From Neomoorella stamsii (GTDB taxonomy: Bacteria > Bacillota > DSM-521 > Neomoorellales > Neomoorellaceae), in the NCBI RefSeq assembly GCF_002995805.1, contig NZ_PVXL01000052.1:1-34764 (forward strand): a stretch of 34,764 bases of DNA, read 5' to 3'. Position numbers and translations under genes: made by a program. Positions 14,021 through 21,578 of this stretch are shown one piece after another. Position 1 is the stretch's first letter; every line of letters begins with the position of its first letter. The notes below the pieces were generated by a model that worked only from the letters and a program-made list of their open reading frames with translations, did no database searches and was not told where the DNA came from.

Positions 14021-15247
14021 TTGTTGGAACGGGAAGTCGAGCGGCAGCTTAAAGTCTTACGCCGCGGTGTGGCCGAAATTATACCGGAGGAAGACTTAAA
14101 GGCCAAGCTAAAAAAGTCCCTTAGCACTGGGAAACCCCTGCGAGTTAAACTGGGCCTGGACCCAACGGCCCCGGACATCCACCTGGGCCATACGGTAGTG
14201 CTCCAGAAATTGCGTCAGTTCCAGGAACTGGGCCACCAGGTAATTATCATTATCGGCGACTTTACCGGGAGAATCGGTGACCCCACCGGTAAATCCGAAA
14301 CCAGGCGGCAGCTCTCGGAAGCTGAAGTCCTGGCCAATGCCGAAACCTACAAGGAGCAAATCTTTAAAATCCTGGACCCGGCCCGGACCGAGGTTACCTT
14401 TAACAGCCGGTGGCTGGCGAGGCTCACTTTTGCCGATGTTATCCAGCTGGCTGCCAAGATTACCGTGGCCCGGATGCTGGAACGGGAAGATTTTGCCCGC
14501 CGTTACCAGGAGAACCGGCCCATTAGCGTCCACGAATTCTTTTACCCCCTGATGCAGGGCTACGATTCCGTAGCCCTGGCTGCAGATGTCGAACTTGGGG
14601 GAACGGACCAAAAGTTCAACCTCCTTATGGGTCGCCATTTACAGCGGGAGTACGGCCAGGAGCCCCAGGTAGCCATGATGATGCCCATCCTGCCCGGGCT
14701 GGACGGCGTGCAGAAGATGAGTAAAAGCCTGGGCAATTATATCGGCATCAACGAACCGGCCAGGGAGATGTACGGCAAGACCATGTCCTTGCCCGATGAA
14801 CTTATGCTCACCTACTTCGAACTGGTCACGGCCGTGCCCCTGGAGGAACTGGAGGCCATAAGACAAGGCCTCGCCGATGGTAGCCTGCACCCCCGGGACG
14901 TAAAGATGCGCCTGGCCCGGGAGATTGCCGGCCTCTACCACGGGGAGGCTGCTGCCCGGGAGGCGGAAAAGGAATTCCGCCAGGTCTTCCAGCTGGGCGA
15001 CCTGCCGGAGGAAATGCCGGAGGTAATTGTTAGCGAAGCCAGGATGTGGCTGCCGCGCCTGATGGTCCAGGCAGGCCTGGCCCCCAGTACCAGTGAAGCC
15101 CGGCGACTCATCCGCCAGGGAGCAGTAAAACTCGACGGCGCGCGCCTGGATGATCCCGATGCCGAGATTGATGTGCCAGACGGGGCGGTCCTCCAGGCCG
15201 GCAAACGCAAATTTGCCCGGCTGCGGGTTTCTGTTGCCCCTCACTAA
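14021..15247 (+). CDS. tyrS: Tyrosyl-tRNA synthetase
   Basis: A class I synthetase of about 408 residues that charges tRNA-Tyr. It has the HIGH-equivalent [10 protein letters not shown], the tyrosine-pocket region [24 protein letters not shown], and KMSKS in [14 protein letters not shown]-terminal S4 RNA-binding domain covers about 340-405 ([18 protein letters not shown]). The sequence looks like the TyrZ-type clade. An ATG at 14015 directly abuts GGAGG (14010-14014) and cannot be used well; the TTGs at 14021 and 14024 are 6 and 9 bases after it and one of them is the likely start. It follows the structured RNA, with which it may be co-transcribed. Confidence 0.93.
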   Translation: MLEREVERQLKVLRRGVAEIIPEEDLKAKLKKSLSTGKPLRVKLGLDPTAPDIHLGHTVVLQKLRQFQELGHQVIIIIGDFTGRIGDPTGKSETRRQLSEAEVLANAETYKEQIFKILDPARTEVTFNSRWLARLTFADVIQLAAKITVARMLEREDFARRYQENRPISVHEFFYPLMQGYDSVALAADVELGGTDQKFNLLMGRHLQREYGQEPQVAMMMPILPGLDGVQKMSKSLGNYIGINEPAREMYGKTMSLPDELMLTYFELVTAVPLEELEAIRQGLADGSLHPRDVKMRLAREIAGLYHGEAAAREAEKEFRQVFQLGDLPEEMPEVIVSEARMWLPRLMVQAGLAPSTSEARRLIRQGAVKLDGARLDDPDAEIDVPDGAVLQAGKRKFARLRVSVAPH

Positions 15248-15305
15248 AAGTTATTTCACATTTTAACCGCCCCCGGAGTATACTTCTATATGGGGGTGGT
15301 TTGCC

Positions 15306-15971
15306 TTGCGGCGGCGGTGGCGGCGACCGGGACGGCGGCCATGGGGAGCCCTGGCGCTGGTAATAGTAGCCGGCCTACTGGTGCTCTTCCTGTTAGAATG
15401 GCGCCTGCACCTGGCCCTGGAGACGGTAGCTGCGGCCCAGGCCCGCTGGGCAGCTACCGAGGCCATGCAGCAGGCAGTGCTGGATAAAGTAACCGGCCAG
15501 GTAAATTATAATAACCTGATTCAACCGGGCAGCAGCGATGGCCGGATAGTTTTCATGCAGGCCGACGCTTTGAGCATCAGCCGCCTCCAGGCCCAGGCCC
15601 AGCTGGCCATCCAGGAGCACCTGGCCCAGCTGAAAGGCAAAACCTATTACTTACCCCTGGGGCAAGTGCTGGGGCTAAAACTCCTGGCAGCCTACGGACC
15701 CCCGGTGCCTCTACGTTTTATTCCCCTGGGCACCGTTAACGTCAACGTAGGTGACACCTTTGAAGCCGCCGGTATCAACCAGACGCGCCACCGCATTTAC
15801 CTCCAGGTAGAGAGCGAAGTCCAGGTAGTTGCCCCCTTCAGCAGGGAACAGGTAAAGGTTGCCTCTACCATCCCGGTGGCCGAGGCTATTATTGTCGGGC
15901 CAGTTCCCCAGACCTATATTTCTCTGGGGTCTGACTTTATAAAAGGTATTTTGCGGGCACCAGAATTTTAA
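15306..15971 (+). CDS. yunB: Sporulation protein YunB family
   Basis: A 221-residue protein with a basic N-terminus, one membrane helix (WGALALVIVAGLLVLFLLEW) and an extracytoplasmic domain with the YunB pattern: VNYNNLIQ, LQAQAQLAIQEHLA, FIPLGTVNVNVGDTFEAAGINQTRH and VASTIPVAEAIIVGPVPQTY near the end. YunB is a mother-cell sporulation protein in Bacillus whose biochemical role is not defined. The start is TTG with GGGGGTGG seven bases upstream. It lies between tyrS and the DUF3842 leader; no terminator separates it from tyrS. Confidence 0.85.
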   Translation: MRRRWRRPGRRPWGALALVIVAGLLVLFLLEWRLHLALETVAAAQARWAATEAMQQAVLDKVTGQVNYNNLIQPGSSDGRIVFMQADALSISRLQAQAQLAIQEHLAQLKGKTYYLPLGQVLGLKLLAAYGPPVPLRFIPLGTVNVNVGDTFEAAGINQTRHRIYLQVESEVQVVAPFSREQVKVASTIPVAEAIIVGPVPQTYISLGSDFIKGILRAPEF

Positions 15972-15980
15972 TTTTTCTTG

Positions 15981-16113
15981 TCCACCAGGCAGGAATCAGG
16001 CTTTTGAGGGCGAATATATCATCATAAAGCGGTGTGGAGACCGCGCTGGATGGAAGGCCACGAGGAGGTCGGAGTCGACACTGGAGTCGACAAGGTTCCC
16101 TGTGGCCCTTTTT
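15981..16113 (+). promoter_or_regulatory. Riboswitch-like leader of the DUF3842-cooT operon
   Basis: A closing stem forms from TCCACCAG (15981-15988) and CTGG-A-TGGA (16046-16054). Inside is a hairpin GCGGT-gtggag-ACCGC (16029-16044) and a purine-rich segment (GAGGGCGAATATATC). The closing stem abuts the 5' arm of an intrinsic terminator (16056-16113), whose loop holds two copies of GGAGTCGACA. Aptamer-like fold, terminator, then genes is the layout of a transcription-control riboswitch. I do not recognise the class; it matches no motif I know for cobalamin, NiCo, THF, SAM or ydaO. CooT is a nickel-binding family, so a metal is one guess. Confidence 0.5.
16056..16113 (+). terminator. Attenuator-type terminator before the DUF3842 gene
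   Basis: GGCCAC (16056-16061) pairs with GTGGCC (16102-16107), extended by AGG/CCT across a one-base bulge, followed by CTTTTT. Because it lies between leader and genes, it is likely conditional. Confidence 0.65.
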
Positions 16114-16141
16114 GCATTTCATAACAAGGAGTGGGTTATAC

Positions 16142-16573
16142 CTGCGGATAGCAGTAGTAGACGGGCAGGGGGGCGGCATCGGCAAGCATATTACCGCCAG
16201 GCTCAGGGAAGAATTGCCACCAGAGGTAGAAATTCTGGCCTTGGGGACTAACGCTGCCGCTACCGTAGCCATGCTCAAGGCCGGGGCCAATGAAGGGGCT
16301 ACCGGGGAAAGGGCCATTATCTATAACGCTCCCCGGGTAGATGCCATTACCGGTTCCGTGGCCATCCTTATAGCCGACGCCATGCTGGGGGAACTGACGC
16401 CGGCCATGGCTGCGGCCATTGCCGCCAGCCCGGCCCGTAAATTTCTCCTGCCTCTAAATAAAGCCGGGGTGGAAATAATCGGTGTTGTAGCCGAACCCTT
16501 ACCCCACCTGATTGATGCCCTGGCGCGGCGTCTCAAAACCTTTTACGAAGGAGGAACGCGAAAAGATGTGTGA
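16142..16573 (+). CDS. DUF3842 family protein
   Basis: A 143-residue protein beginning RIAVVDGQGGGIGKHI, a Rossmann-like nucleotide-binding start, with ILALGTNAAATVAMLKAGA, ERAIIYNAPRVDAITG and LLPLNKAGVEIIGV. These are the DUF3842 landmarks; the function is unknown. The homologous start has no ATG, GTG or TTG: the codon before Arg is CTG at 16142, ten bases after AAGGAG. The in-frame TTG at 16112 lies in the terminator T-run without a ribosome site and the codon at 16034 lies inside the aptamer fold, so CTG is the likely start. It overlaps cooT by 8 bases (ATGTGTGA) and is probably coupled to it. Confidence 0.75.
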   Translation: MRIAVVDGQGGGIGKHITARLREELPPEVEILALGTNAAATVAMLKAGANEGATGERAIIYNAPRVDAITGSVAILIADAMLGELTPAMAAAIAASPARKFLLPLNKAGVEIIGVVAEPLPHLIDALARRLKTFYEGGTRKDV

Positions 16574-16757
16574 AGCCAATGCTTATCTATTGAAAGAGGA
16601 CGGGGAGGAGGAGCTGGTCTTTGAAAATGTGGACCGGGTCCTGCCCCGGGAAGATGGTATCCTCATGGAAGACATCTTTGGTAAAAAGAAAATCCTGCGC
16701 GCCCGCATCAAAGAAATGGCCCTGGTCGATCATAAAATTTTCCTCGAGGCCATATAA
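16566..16757 (+). CDS. cooT: CooT-family nickel-binding protein
   Basis: A 63-residue protein that starts MCEANAYLLKEDGEEELVFE and contains VDRVLPREDGILMEDIFGKK, the CooT/CooT-like pattern. CooT of Rhodospirillum rubrum is a small dimer that binds nickel through the conserved Cys2 and helps maturation of carbon monoxide dehydrogenase. Acetogens depend on CODH/acetyl-CoA synthase, so a nickel role is plausible, though many homologues have no proven function. Cys2 is present here. The ATG is 11 bases after GAAGGAGGA, inside the end of the DUF3842 gene. Confidence 0.75.
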   Translation: MCEANAYLLKEDGEEELVFENVDRVLPREDGILMEDIFGKKKILRARIKEMALVDHKIFLEAI

Positions 16758-16778
16758 ATCCGGGCATTTATGCCAGCC

Positions 16779-16814
16779 AAGCCACTGCATAATACTGAGG
16801 TGCAGTGGCTTTTC
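16779..16814 (+). terminator. Terminator after cooT
   Basis: AAGCCACTGCA (16779-16789) pairs with TGCAGTGGCTT (16801-16811), followed by TT. The T-run is short but the 11-bp stem is perfect. Confidence 0.75.
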
Positions 16815-16816
16815 AC

Positions 16817-16845
16817 TTGACACAGCCTGTACTGGAAGTTAAAAT
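16817..16845 (+). promoter_or_regulatory. Sigma-A promoter of cysK
   Basis: TTGACA (16817-16822), a 17-base spacer, then TAAAAT (16840-16845). It begins just after the preceding terminator and 47 bases before the start codon. Confidence 0.85.
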
Positions 16846-16891
16846 GTAATTAATTCCGATAAGCATACTATACATTAAGGAGGAAGTAACC

Positions 16892-17812
16892 ATGCAGGTA
16901 GCCACCGACATAACCCAGCTAATCGGCCGGACTCCAGTGGTACGCTTAAACCGCCTGACGGAGAATGGGGCGGCAGTATATGTCAAGCTGGAATACTTTA
17001 ATCCCGGGGCGAGCGTAAAAGACCGGATCGCCCTCAGCATGATTGAAGCTGCGGAAGCAGAGGGCAAACTTAAACCGGGTGCCACCATCGTAGAACCCAC
17101 CAGCGGCAATACCGGTATTGGCCTGGCCATGGTAGCAGCGGTCCGCGGTTACCGCTTAATACTGGTCATGCCGGAAACCATGAGCATTGAACGCCGCAAA
17201 CTCCTGGCGGCCTATGGCGCCGAATTTATCCTGACACCGGGCCACTTGGGTATGAAGGGGGCCGTAGACAAAGCCCTGGAATTAGTCCGGGAAAACCCTG
17301 ATTATTTCATGCCCCAGCAGTTTGAAAACCCGGCCAACCCCGACGTGCACCGCCGTACCACGGCCCGGGAAATTTTAGAGCAAATGGACAAAGATCTGGA
17401 TGCCTTTGTGGCCGGCGTAGGTACCGGCGGCACCATTACCGGCGTCGGCGAGGTCCTAAAGCAGGAAATTCCGGGGGTAAAAATAATTGCCGTGGAACCG
17501 GCGGCTTCCCCCGTCCTTTCCGGGGGCCAGCCGGGACCTCATAAGATCCAGGGGATCGGGGCCGGATTTGTCCCGCAGGTCCTCCGCCGCGAGGTAATCG
17601 ATGAGATTATTACCGTCTCCAACGAAGACGCCCTCATCACCGCCCGGCGCCTGGCCCGGGAGGAAGGCCTGCTGGTGGGCATCTCTGCCGGCGCAGCCGT
17701 TTATGCCGCCCTGCAGGTGGCCCGGCGCCTGGGCAGCGGGAAAAAAGTCCTGGCCATTGCCCCGGATACGGGCGAGCGCTATCTCAGTACCGAACTTTTT
17801 AAAGTCGGGTAG
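16892..17812 (+). CDS. cysK: Cysteine synthase (O-acetylserine sulfhydrylase)
   Basis: A 306-residue PLP enzyme of fold type II making cysteine from O-acetylserine and sulfide. Visible are [12 protein letters not shown], the PLP-lysine in [12 protein letters not shown], the substrate loop [10 protein letters not shown], the phosphate-binding [12 protein letters not shown] and the cofactor-contacting Ser in [12 protein letters not shown]. Length and order are normal for CysK. AAGGAGGAA lies 7 bases before the ATG and a consensus promoter is upstream. No T-box or S-box leader fits in the short 5' region. Confidence 0.95.
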   Translation: MQVATDITQLIGRTPVVRLNRLTENGAAVYVKLEYFNPGASVKDRIALSMIEAAEAEGKLKPGATIVEPTSGNTGIGLAMVAAVRGYRLILVMPETMSIERRKLLAAYGAEFILTPGHLGMKGAVDKALELVRENPDYFMPQQFENPANPDVHRRTTAREILEQMDKDLDAFVAGVGTGGTITGVGEVLKQEIPGVKIIAVEPAASPVLSGGQPGPHKIQGIGAGFVPQVLRREVIDEIITVSNEDALITARRLAREEGLLVGISAGAAVYAALQVARRLGSGKKVLAIAPDTGERYLSTELFKVG

Positions 17813-17832
17813 TTTAATATCCAGATTAAATA

Positions 17833-17867
17833 GCCCCTTTTAACCCACCGGCCAGGTTAAAAGGGGC
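17833..17867. terminator. Perfect 13-bp hairpin after cysK
   Basis: GCCCCTTTTAACC (17833-17845) and GGTTAAAAGGGGC (17855-17867) pair perfectly, but CATTCATAC follows, not a T-run. It may stabilise the 3' end or work as an imperfect terminator with the next hairpin. Confidence 0.5.
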
Positions 17868-17933
17868 CATTCATACTTAATTGTGAAATCAGGCACAAAA
17901 GCGGAGAGAAAGCGTTCCTCTTTACATAACAAA

Positions 17934-17964
17934 AAGGCAAGGAGTTAATCCCTTGCCTTGCTTT
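17934..17964. terminator. Bidirectional terminator between cysK and the CAP gene
   Basis: AAGGCAAGG (17934-17942) pairs with CCTTGCCTT (17951-17959). T-rich sequence follows on both strands (CTTTTTC on plus, TTTTGTT on minus). Confidence 0.8.
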
Positions 17965-17968
17965 TTCT

Positions 17969-18667
17969 CTACTTCCCGATGAATTCCTGCACCCAGTAGT
18001 TACCGTAGCTACCGCCTCGGGCATAGCCTACGCCAATAGTCGTAAAGCTGGCATTTAAAATATTGCTGCGGTGGCCGGGGCTACCCATCCAGGCAGCTAC
18101 CACAGCTTCAGGAGTTCGATAACCGGCGGCAATGTTTTCCCCGGCGGTACGGTAAGTAATACCAAATTTTCGTAACATGGCAAAGAAGGAACCGTAGACA
18201 GGTGAATCGTGGCCAAAATAATTATTATCCCGCATGTCCTCTGCCTTGAGACGCGCTACTTTAGCCAGTTGCAGATCTACGGCTAACGGTTTCAGCCCGG
18301 CCTTAGCCCGCTCGGCGTTGACCAGGTCAACGACCTTCTGCTCAAACTGGCTTAGCTGGTAGCTGCCGCTTGCAGGCTGGGGTGCAGGTTGAGGTGCGGG
18401 CGCTGGTGCCGGTTGGGGTGCCGGCTGCGGTTCGGGAACTGGAGCCGGTGCCGGCTGGGGTTGGGGTGCCGGGGCCGGTTGGGGTTGAGATGCCGGTTGC
18501 GGGCGGTAATACCTGATGTATAAATAATTTTGCGGTGAGAAATGGAAAGCATAATAGTTACCATAGTAAGTTGCAGCTTGAACAGGTGTGACCGGTACGA
18601 TAGCCAGGGTTGTGACAATTAATAATACAGCCAGGGATGCGGCCCGGGTTTTGAATTTAGACCGCAA
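17969..18667 (-). CDS. Secreted CAP/SCP-domain protein with Pro-Ala-Gln linker
   Basis: A 232-residue protein. A basic start and hydrophobic core (AASLAVLLIVTTLAIV) ending in VQA form a signal peptide. A tyrosine-rich stretch (YYGNYYAFHF) is followed by about 55 residues of Pro/Gln/Ala repeat and then a CAP (YkwD-like) domain with VNAERAKAGLKPLAVD, FGHDSP, AGENIAAGY and MGSPGHRSNILN. Bacterial CAP proteins are surface or spore-associated; their enzymatic role is unsettled. The open frame extends to 18739, but TTG at 18667 is eight bases after AGGAGG and gives a proper signal peptide. It has a structured leader. Confidence 0.85.
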   Translation of the reverse strand: MRSKFKTRAASLAVLLIVTTLAIVPVTPVQAATYYGNYYAFHFSPQNYLYIRYYRPQPASQPQPAPAPQPQPAPAPVPEPQPAPQPAPAPAPQPAPQPASGSYQLSQFEQKVVDLVNAERAKAGLKPLAVDLQLAKVARLKAEDMRDNNYFGHDSPVYGSFFAMLRKFGITYRTAGENIAAGYRTPEAVVAAWMGSPGHRSNILNASFTTIGVGYARGGSYGNYWVQEFIGK

Positions 18668-18693
18668 AACTAACCCCTCCTTTACAAACCTAA

Positions 18694-18801
18694 TTACTTT
18701 AACGCCCGGCGGACCAATAAAAAATCCACCCCCCTCCAACGCCTGTGAGGTTAGCTCGTAAAAGAAATTCGGCGTTTCTGGTGGCCATGACGTTAAAGTA
18801 A
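18694..18801 (-). promoter_or_regulatory. Structured leader of the CAP gene, resembling part of a ydaO (c-di-AMP) riboswitch
   Basis: In minus-strand RNA, TTACTTTAACG (plus 18791-18801) pairs perfectly with CGTTAAAGTAA (18694-18704). Nested inside are CCACC/GGTGG and AACGCC/GGCGTT. The innermost segment reads CCGAAT then, after 9 bases, GAGCTAACCTC, then AGGCGTTGGAGG. The last parts match the 3' half of the ydaO riboswitch, where CCGAAUCC precedes AGCUAACCUC-GU-AGGCGUU. The 5' half (GGGGGACCC, GGGGUGAAUC, GUAGGG) is not found on the 5' side. So it is either a divergent or shortened ydaO or a different RNA. ydaO RNAs often precede wall-related secreted proteins, which fits. Confidence 0.45.
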
Positions 18802-18906
18802 CTGATGGTATTTTACCATATAGAAGCCAAAAAAGTTAACATAAAATTCTTCCAATCTTCGAGGTAAAATATTACAGTGATTTCCGGCAATGGATAATAA
18901 GGCTTA

Positions 18907-18936
18907 TTGCTTAATTACCGTTTTGTATGCTAGAAT
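18907..18936 (+). promoter_or_regulatory. Promoter of yebC
   Basis: TTGCTT (18907-18912), an 18-base spacer and TAGAAT (18931-18936), 36 bases before the start codon. Confidence 0.6.
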
Positions 18937-18972
18937 TTTAACGGCAGTTAGAGGTGAGAGGGGGGTCAAAAA

Positions 18973-19731
18973 ATGTCCGGACATTCCAAGTGGGCCAATA
19001 TAAAACATCGTAAGGCCAAAGCCGATGAAAAGCGGGGCCGCCTCTTTACTAAAATAGGGCGGGAGATTATCATTGCCGCCCGGCAGGGAGGCGGTGACCC
19101 TGAAGGTAACCCGCGTTTGAAGGCAGCCATCGCCCGGGCCAAGGAAGTTAATATGCCCAATGAGAATATCCAGCGGGCCATTATGCGCGGTACCGGCGAG
19201 ATTGAAGGCGCAGCCTATGAAGAAATGGTTTATGAAGGCTATGGCCCCGGCGGAGTAGCCATGCTGCTTAATATTGCCACTGACAACCGCAACCGCACGG
19301 CTTCAGAAATCCGGTATATCTTTTCGCGCAACGGCGGAAGTTTGGGGGAAAGCGGCTGTGTAGCCTGGATGTTTAACCCCAAGGGCGTCATTAGCGTAGA
19401 AGTCCCGGCGGGAGAAAAGCGGGAAGAATTAATCCTCCAGGCCATAGAGGCCGGGGCTGAAGATGTTGATGATAGTGATGCCGAAGCCCTGGAAATAAAG
19501 ACGGCTCCCGAGGACCTGGAGAGGGTAAAGAAAGCCCTGCAGGAAGCCGGGGCGGCCATTACCAGCGCCGCAATAGAAATGGTACCCCAGACGACAGTAA
19601 CCATTGATGACCCGGAAATGGCCGCGAAAGTCATGCGCCTGGTGGACCGCCTGGAGGATCACGATGACGTCCAGGCAGTCTATACCAACGCCGACATTCC
19701 TGCTGCCATTATGGAGCAAGTGGAGTTATAA
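18973..19731 (+). CDS. yebC: YebC/PmpR-family protein
   Basis: A 252-residue protein of standard length with the family start MSGHSKWANIKHRKAKAD, GRLFTKIGREIIIAAR, the acidic IATDNRNRTASEIR segment and GSLGESGCVAWMFNPKG. YebC proteins were annotated as transcription regulators; recent work links family members to relief of ribosome stalling at proline-rich stretches. It has its own promoter and is the first gene of the conserved yebC-bofC-ruvCAB order. GAGGTGAGAGGGGG lies upstream of the ATG. Confidence 0.95.
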   Translation: MSGHSKWANIKHRKAKADEKRGRLFTKIGREIIIAARQGGGDPEGNPRLKAAIARAKEVNMPNENIQRAIMRGTGEIEGAAYEEMVYEGYGPGGVAMLLNIATDNRNRTASEIRYIFSRNGGSLGESGCVAWMFNPKGVISVEVPAGEKREELILQAIEAGAEDVDDSDAEALEIKTAPEDLERVKKALQEAGAAITSAAIEMVPQTTVTIDDPEMAAKVMRLVDRLEDHDDVQAVYTNADIPAAIMEQVEL

Positions 19732-19802
19732 CCTGGTATAAAACTCCGTCGCGCCGGCAAAGCTAGAAGGTGTGGTAATTCCTGTTATGAGGAGGCGCCA
19801 CC

Positions 19803-20360
19803 GTGGGCGACGTTAGCCGGCGCTTTATTTTTATTGGCCTCGTGATTTTTCTCCTCGGAGGGCTGGTAGCTTTCCAGGAGGCCAGGGTCAGTACCGGGCA
19901 AAGACCGGTTATCTTAAGGGTGCCGGGCCTTCTGGAGCCGCGGGTGCTGGAGGAGCCGCGCCTGGAGAGATATTACCGCGACTGCGGTCACAGGGAACCC
20001 ATTCCTTTACCGGCAGGGATCAAGTGGAACTGGGCCGGTAATGAAGAATTGAGCATCCTTTTCCCGCCTCCCGAGGGATGGCGCATAACCCGGGAGGGGG
20101 AACGCCTGGTCATCACCCAGGAGGTAGATGGTCTTTGCCCTGCCGATGCTCCCAAACGCCACCTGGCCGTCAAGGATGGCCTGGTGGCCATTTACCAGGG
20201 CCCGGCCGGCAGCCTGGGGCCACTAATGCGGGTGACGAACCTGAAATTTACTTCCCTGCCGCCCAGCTGGCGGGAAAAAATAGAAAATGGCCAGGCAGAA
20301 TTTAACTCCGAACAAGAAGTCCTGGAAGCCCTGGACAGCCTGGATGAATTCCGCCCCTAG
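19803..20360 (+). CDS. BofC-like sporulation protein
   Basis: A 185-residue protein with one N-terminal membrane anchor or signal (RFIFIGLVIFLLGGLVAFQ). The C-terminal 80 residues have the BofC C-terminal domain pattern: WRITREGERLVITQEVDGLCP, HLAVKDGLVAIYQGP, then FNSEQEVLEALDSLDEF. BofC in Bacillus is secreted into the space around the forespore, where it restrains SpoIVB signalling and so sigma-K activation. The position between yebC and ruvC is the usual one in Clostridia. The start is GTG with AGGAGGCG upstream. The N-terminal half is divergent, so I do not assign the bofC symbol. Confidence 0.7.
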   Translation: MGDVSRRFIFIGLVIFLLGGLVAFQEARVSTGQRPVILRVPGLLEPRVLEEPRLERYYRDCGHREPIPLPAGIKWNWAGNEELSILFPPPEGWRITREGERLVITQEVDGLCPADAPKRHLAVKDGLVAIYQGPAGSLGPLMRVTNLKFTSLPPSWREKIENGQAEFNSEQEVLEALDSLDEFRP

Positions 20361-20363
20361 AGG

Positions 20364-20394
20364 TCAGCGCTGGAAGAGCGCTGATTTTTATTTT
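20364..20394 (+). terminator. Terminator after the BofC-like gene
   Basis: TCAGCGC (20364-20370) pairs with GCGCTGA (20377-20383), followed by TTTTTATTTT. Confidence 0.85.
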
Positions 20395-20454
20395 GGTTCA
20401 AAAAAAGGAAGTACTATCTTTAACGTCGAATAATTGCCAGGGAGGAGTTAAAGG

Positions 20455-20961
20455 ATGTTGATCCTGGGAATCGACCCTGGTACAGCTATTGTTGGCTATG
20501 GCCTGGTACAGGCGGCGACTGCGGGGCACCTGCAGGCTTTTGCCTATGGCTGCATCCGGACGCCGGCAGGGGAAAAAGCAAGCCTGCGCTTGGCCCTGAT
20601 TTACGACCAACTGCAGGAGATAATAAAAAACTACCGGCCGGATATTATGGCCATTGAAGAACTCTTTTTTAATAAAAACAGCCGCACGGCCCTGGCGGTA
20701 GGCCAGGCCCGGGGGGTGGCGTTGCTCGCGGCGGCTCATGCGGGCCTTCCCGTTGCCGAGTACACGCCCCTGGAAGTTAAACAGGCGGTGGCCGGTTTCG
20801 GCCGGGCTCCCAAGGAACAGGTCCAGCGGATGGTTCAGGCCCTGCTGGGGCTTAAAAGCCGGCCGGACCCCGATGATGTGGCCGATGCCCTGGCCGTGGC
20901 CATTTGCCACGCCAGTTTGGCTCCCTGGCGCCAGCGGGAAGTCGGGGTGTTGCAGCAGTGA
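20455..20961 (+). CDS. ruvC: Holliday-junction resolvase RuvC
   Basis: A 168-residue endonuclease that cuts Holliday junctions symmetrically. The acidic active site is visible: Asp7 in [16 protein letters not shown], Glu in IMAIEELFF, and the C-terminal Asp pair in [20 protein letters not shown] lies ahead of the ATG. Its TGA overlaps the ruvA GTG start (GTGA), so the two are coupled. Confidence 0.96.
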   Translation: MLILGIDPGTAIVGYGLVQAATAGHLQAFAYGCIRTPAGEKASLRLALIYDQLQEIIKNYRPDIMAIEELFFNKNSRTALAVGQARGVALLAAAHAGLPVAEYTPLEVKQAVAGFGRAPKEQVQRMVQALLGLKSRPDPDDVADALAVAICHASLAPWRQREVGVLQQ

Positions 20962-21578
20962 TTGGTTACCTGCGAGGCCAGTTACGCCAGGTAATGCCGG
21001 AAGGTATTTTGGTGGAAACCGGGGGCATCGGCTGGTTCGTCCGTACACCGCCCGCGCAATCCTGGCCGCCTCCAGGGACAGAGGTTGCCGTCTATACTCA
21101 CCTGGTAGTCAGGGAAGACGCCCTGGAGCTGTACGGCTTTACCCGGCCCGAGGGGCTAAGGTTTTTTACCCTTTTACTGGGGGTGGCCGGCATTGGACCC
21201 CGCGGTGCCCTCCAGGTCCTGGCGGCAGCGGCTCCGGAACAGCTGGCGCGGGCTATTGTTGCCGAAGATACTGCCTTTCTGACTGCCCTGCCCGGCATCG
21301 GGGCCAAGAAGGCCAGGCGCCTGCTCCTGGAATTAAAGGACGCCATTCTAAAATCCGGGCTGGCCGGTGAGGCCGGGGCAACGGCCAGGGTAGCAGGGGA
21401 TGGCGGGGCCGGCGATAATGATGAAGCCCTGGCCGCCCTCCTGGCCCTGGGCTACAGCCGGGATGAGATAAGCCCGGTCCTAGCCAGGGTTAAGGCGGAA
21501 CTGGGGCCGGAGGCTGATACGACGGCCGTCCTCCAGGGAGTGTTGAAAACTATAGGCCGGGGAGGTGGGGCTGATTGA
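20958..21578 (+). CDS. ruvA: Holliday-junction branch-migration protein RuvA
   Basis: A 206-residue protein that forms the tetramer holding the four-way junction and loading RuvB. Visible are [11 protein letters not shown] at the start, the OB-fold, helix-hairpin-helix repeats ([16 protein letters not shown] and [19 protein letters not shown]) and the flexible linker followed by domain III ([18 protein letters not shown]). The frame is open further upstream; GTG at 20958 is chosen because it matches the family start and overlaps the ruvC stop by 4 bases. Confidence 0.95.
   Translation: MIGYLRGQLRQVMPEGILVETGGIGWFVRTPPAQSWPPPGTEVAVYTHLVVREDALELYGFTRPEGLRFFTLLLGVAGIGPRGALQVLAAAAPEQLARAIVAEDTAFLTALPGIGAKKARRLLLELKDAILKSGLAGEAGATARVAGDGGAGDNDEALAALLALGYSRDEISPVLARVKAELGPEADTTAVLQGVLKTIGRGGGAD

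Noticed and set aside
16034..16141. Longer DUF3842 protein starting at GTG 16034 or TTG 16112
   Set aside because: The extra residues come from the aptamer fold and terminator T-run, lack a ribosome site and do not match the family.
18355..18500. Tandem repeat DNA element in the CAP gene
   Set aside because: The repetition is the coding sequence of a Pro/Ala/Gln linker, not an independent repeat or CRISPR.
20398..21048. 216-codon minus-strand frame
   Set aside because: Antisense to ruvC/ruvA, with no recognisable domain.
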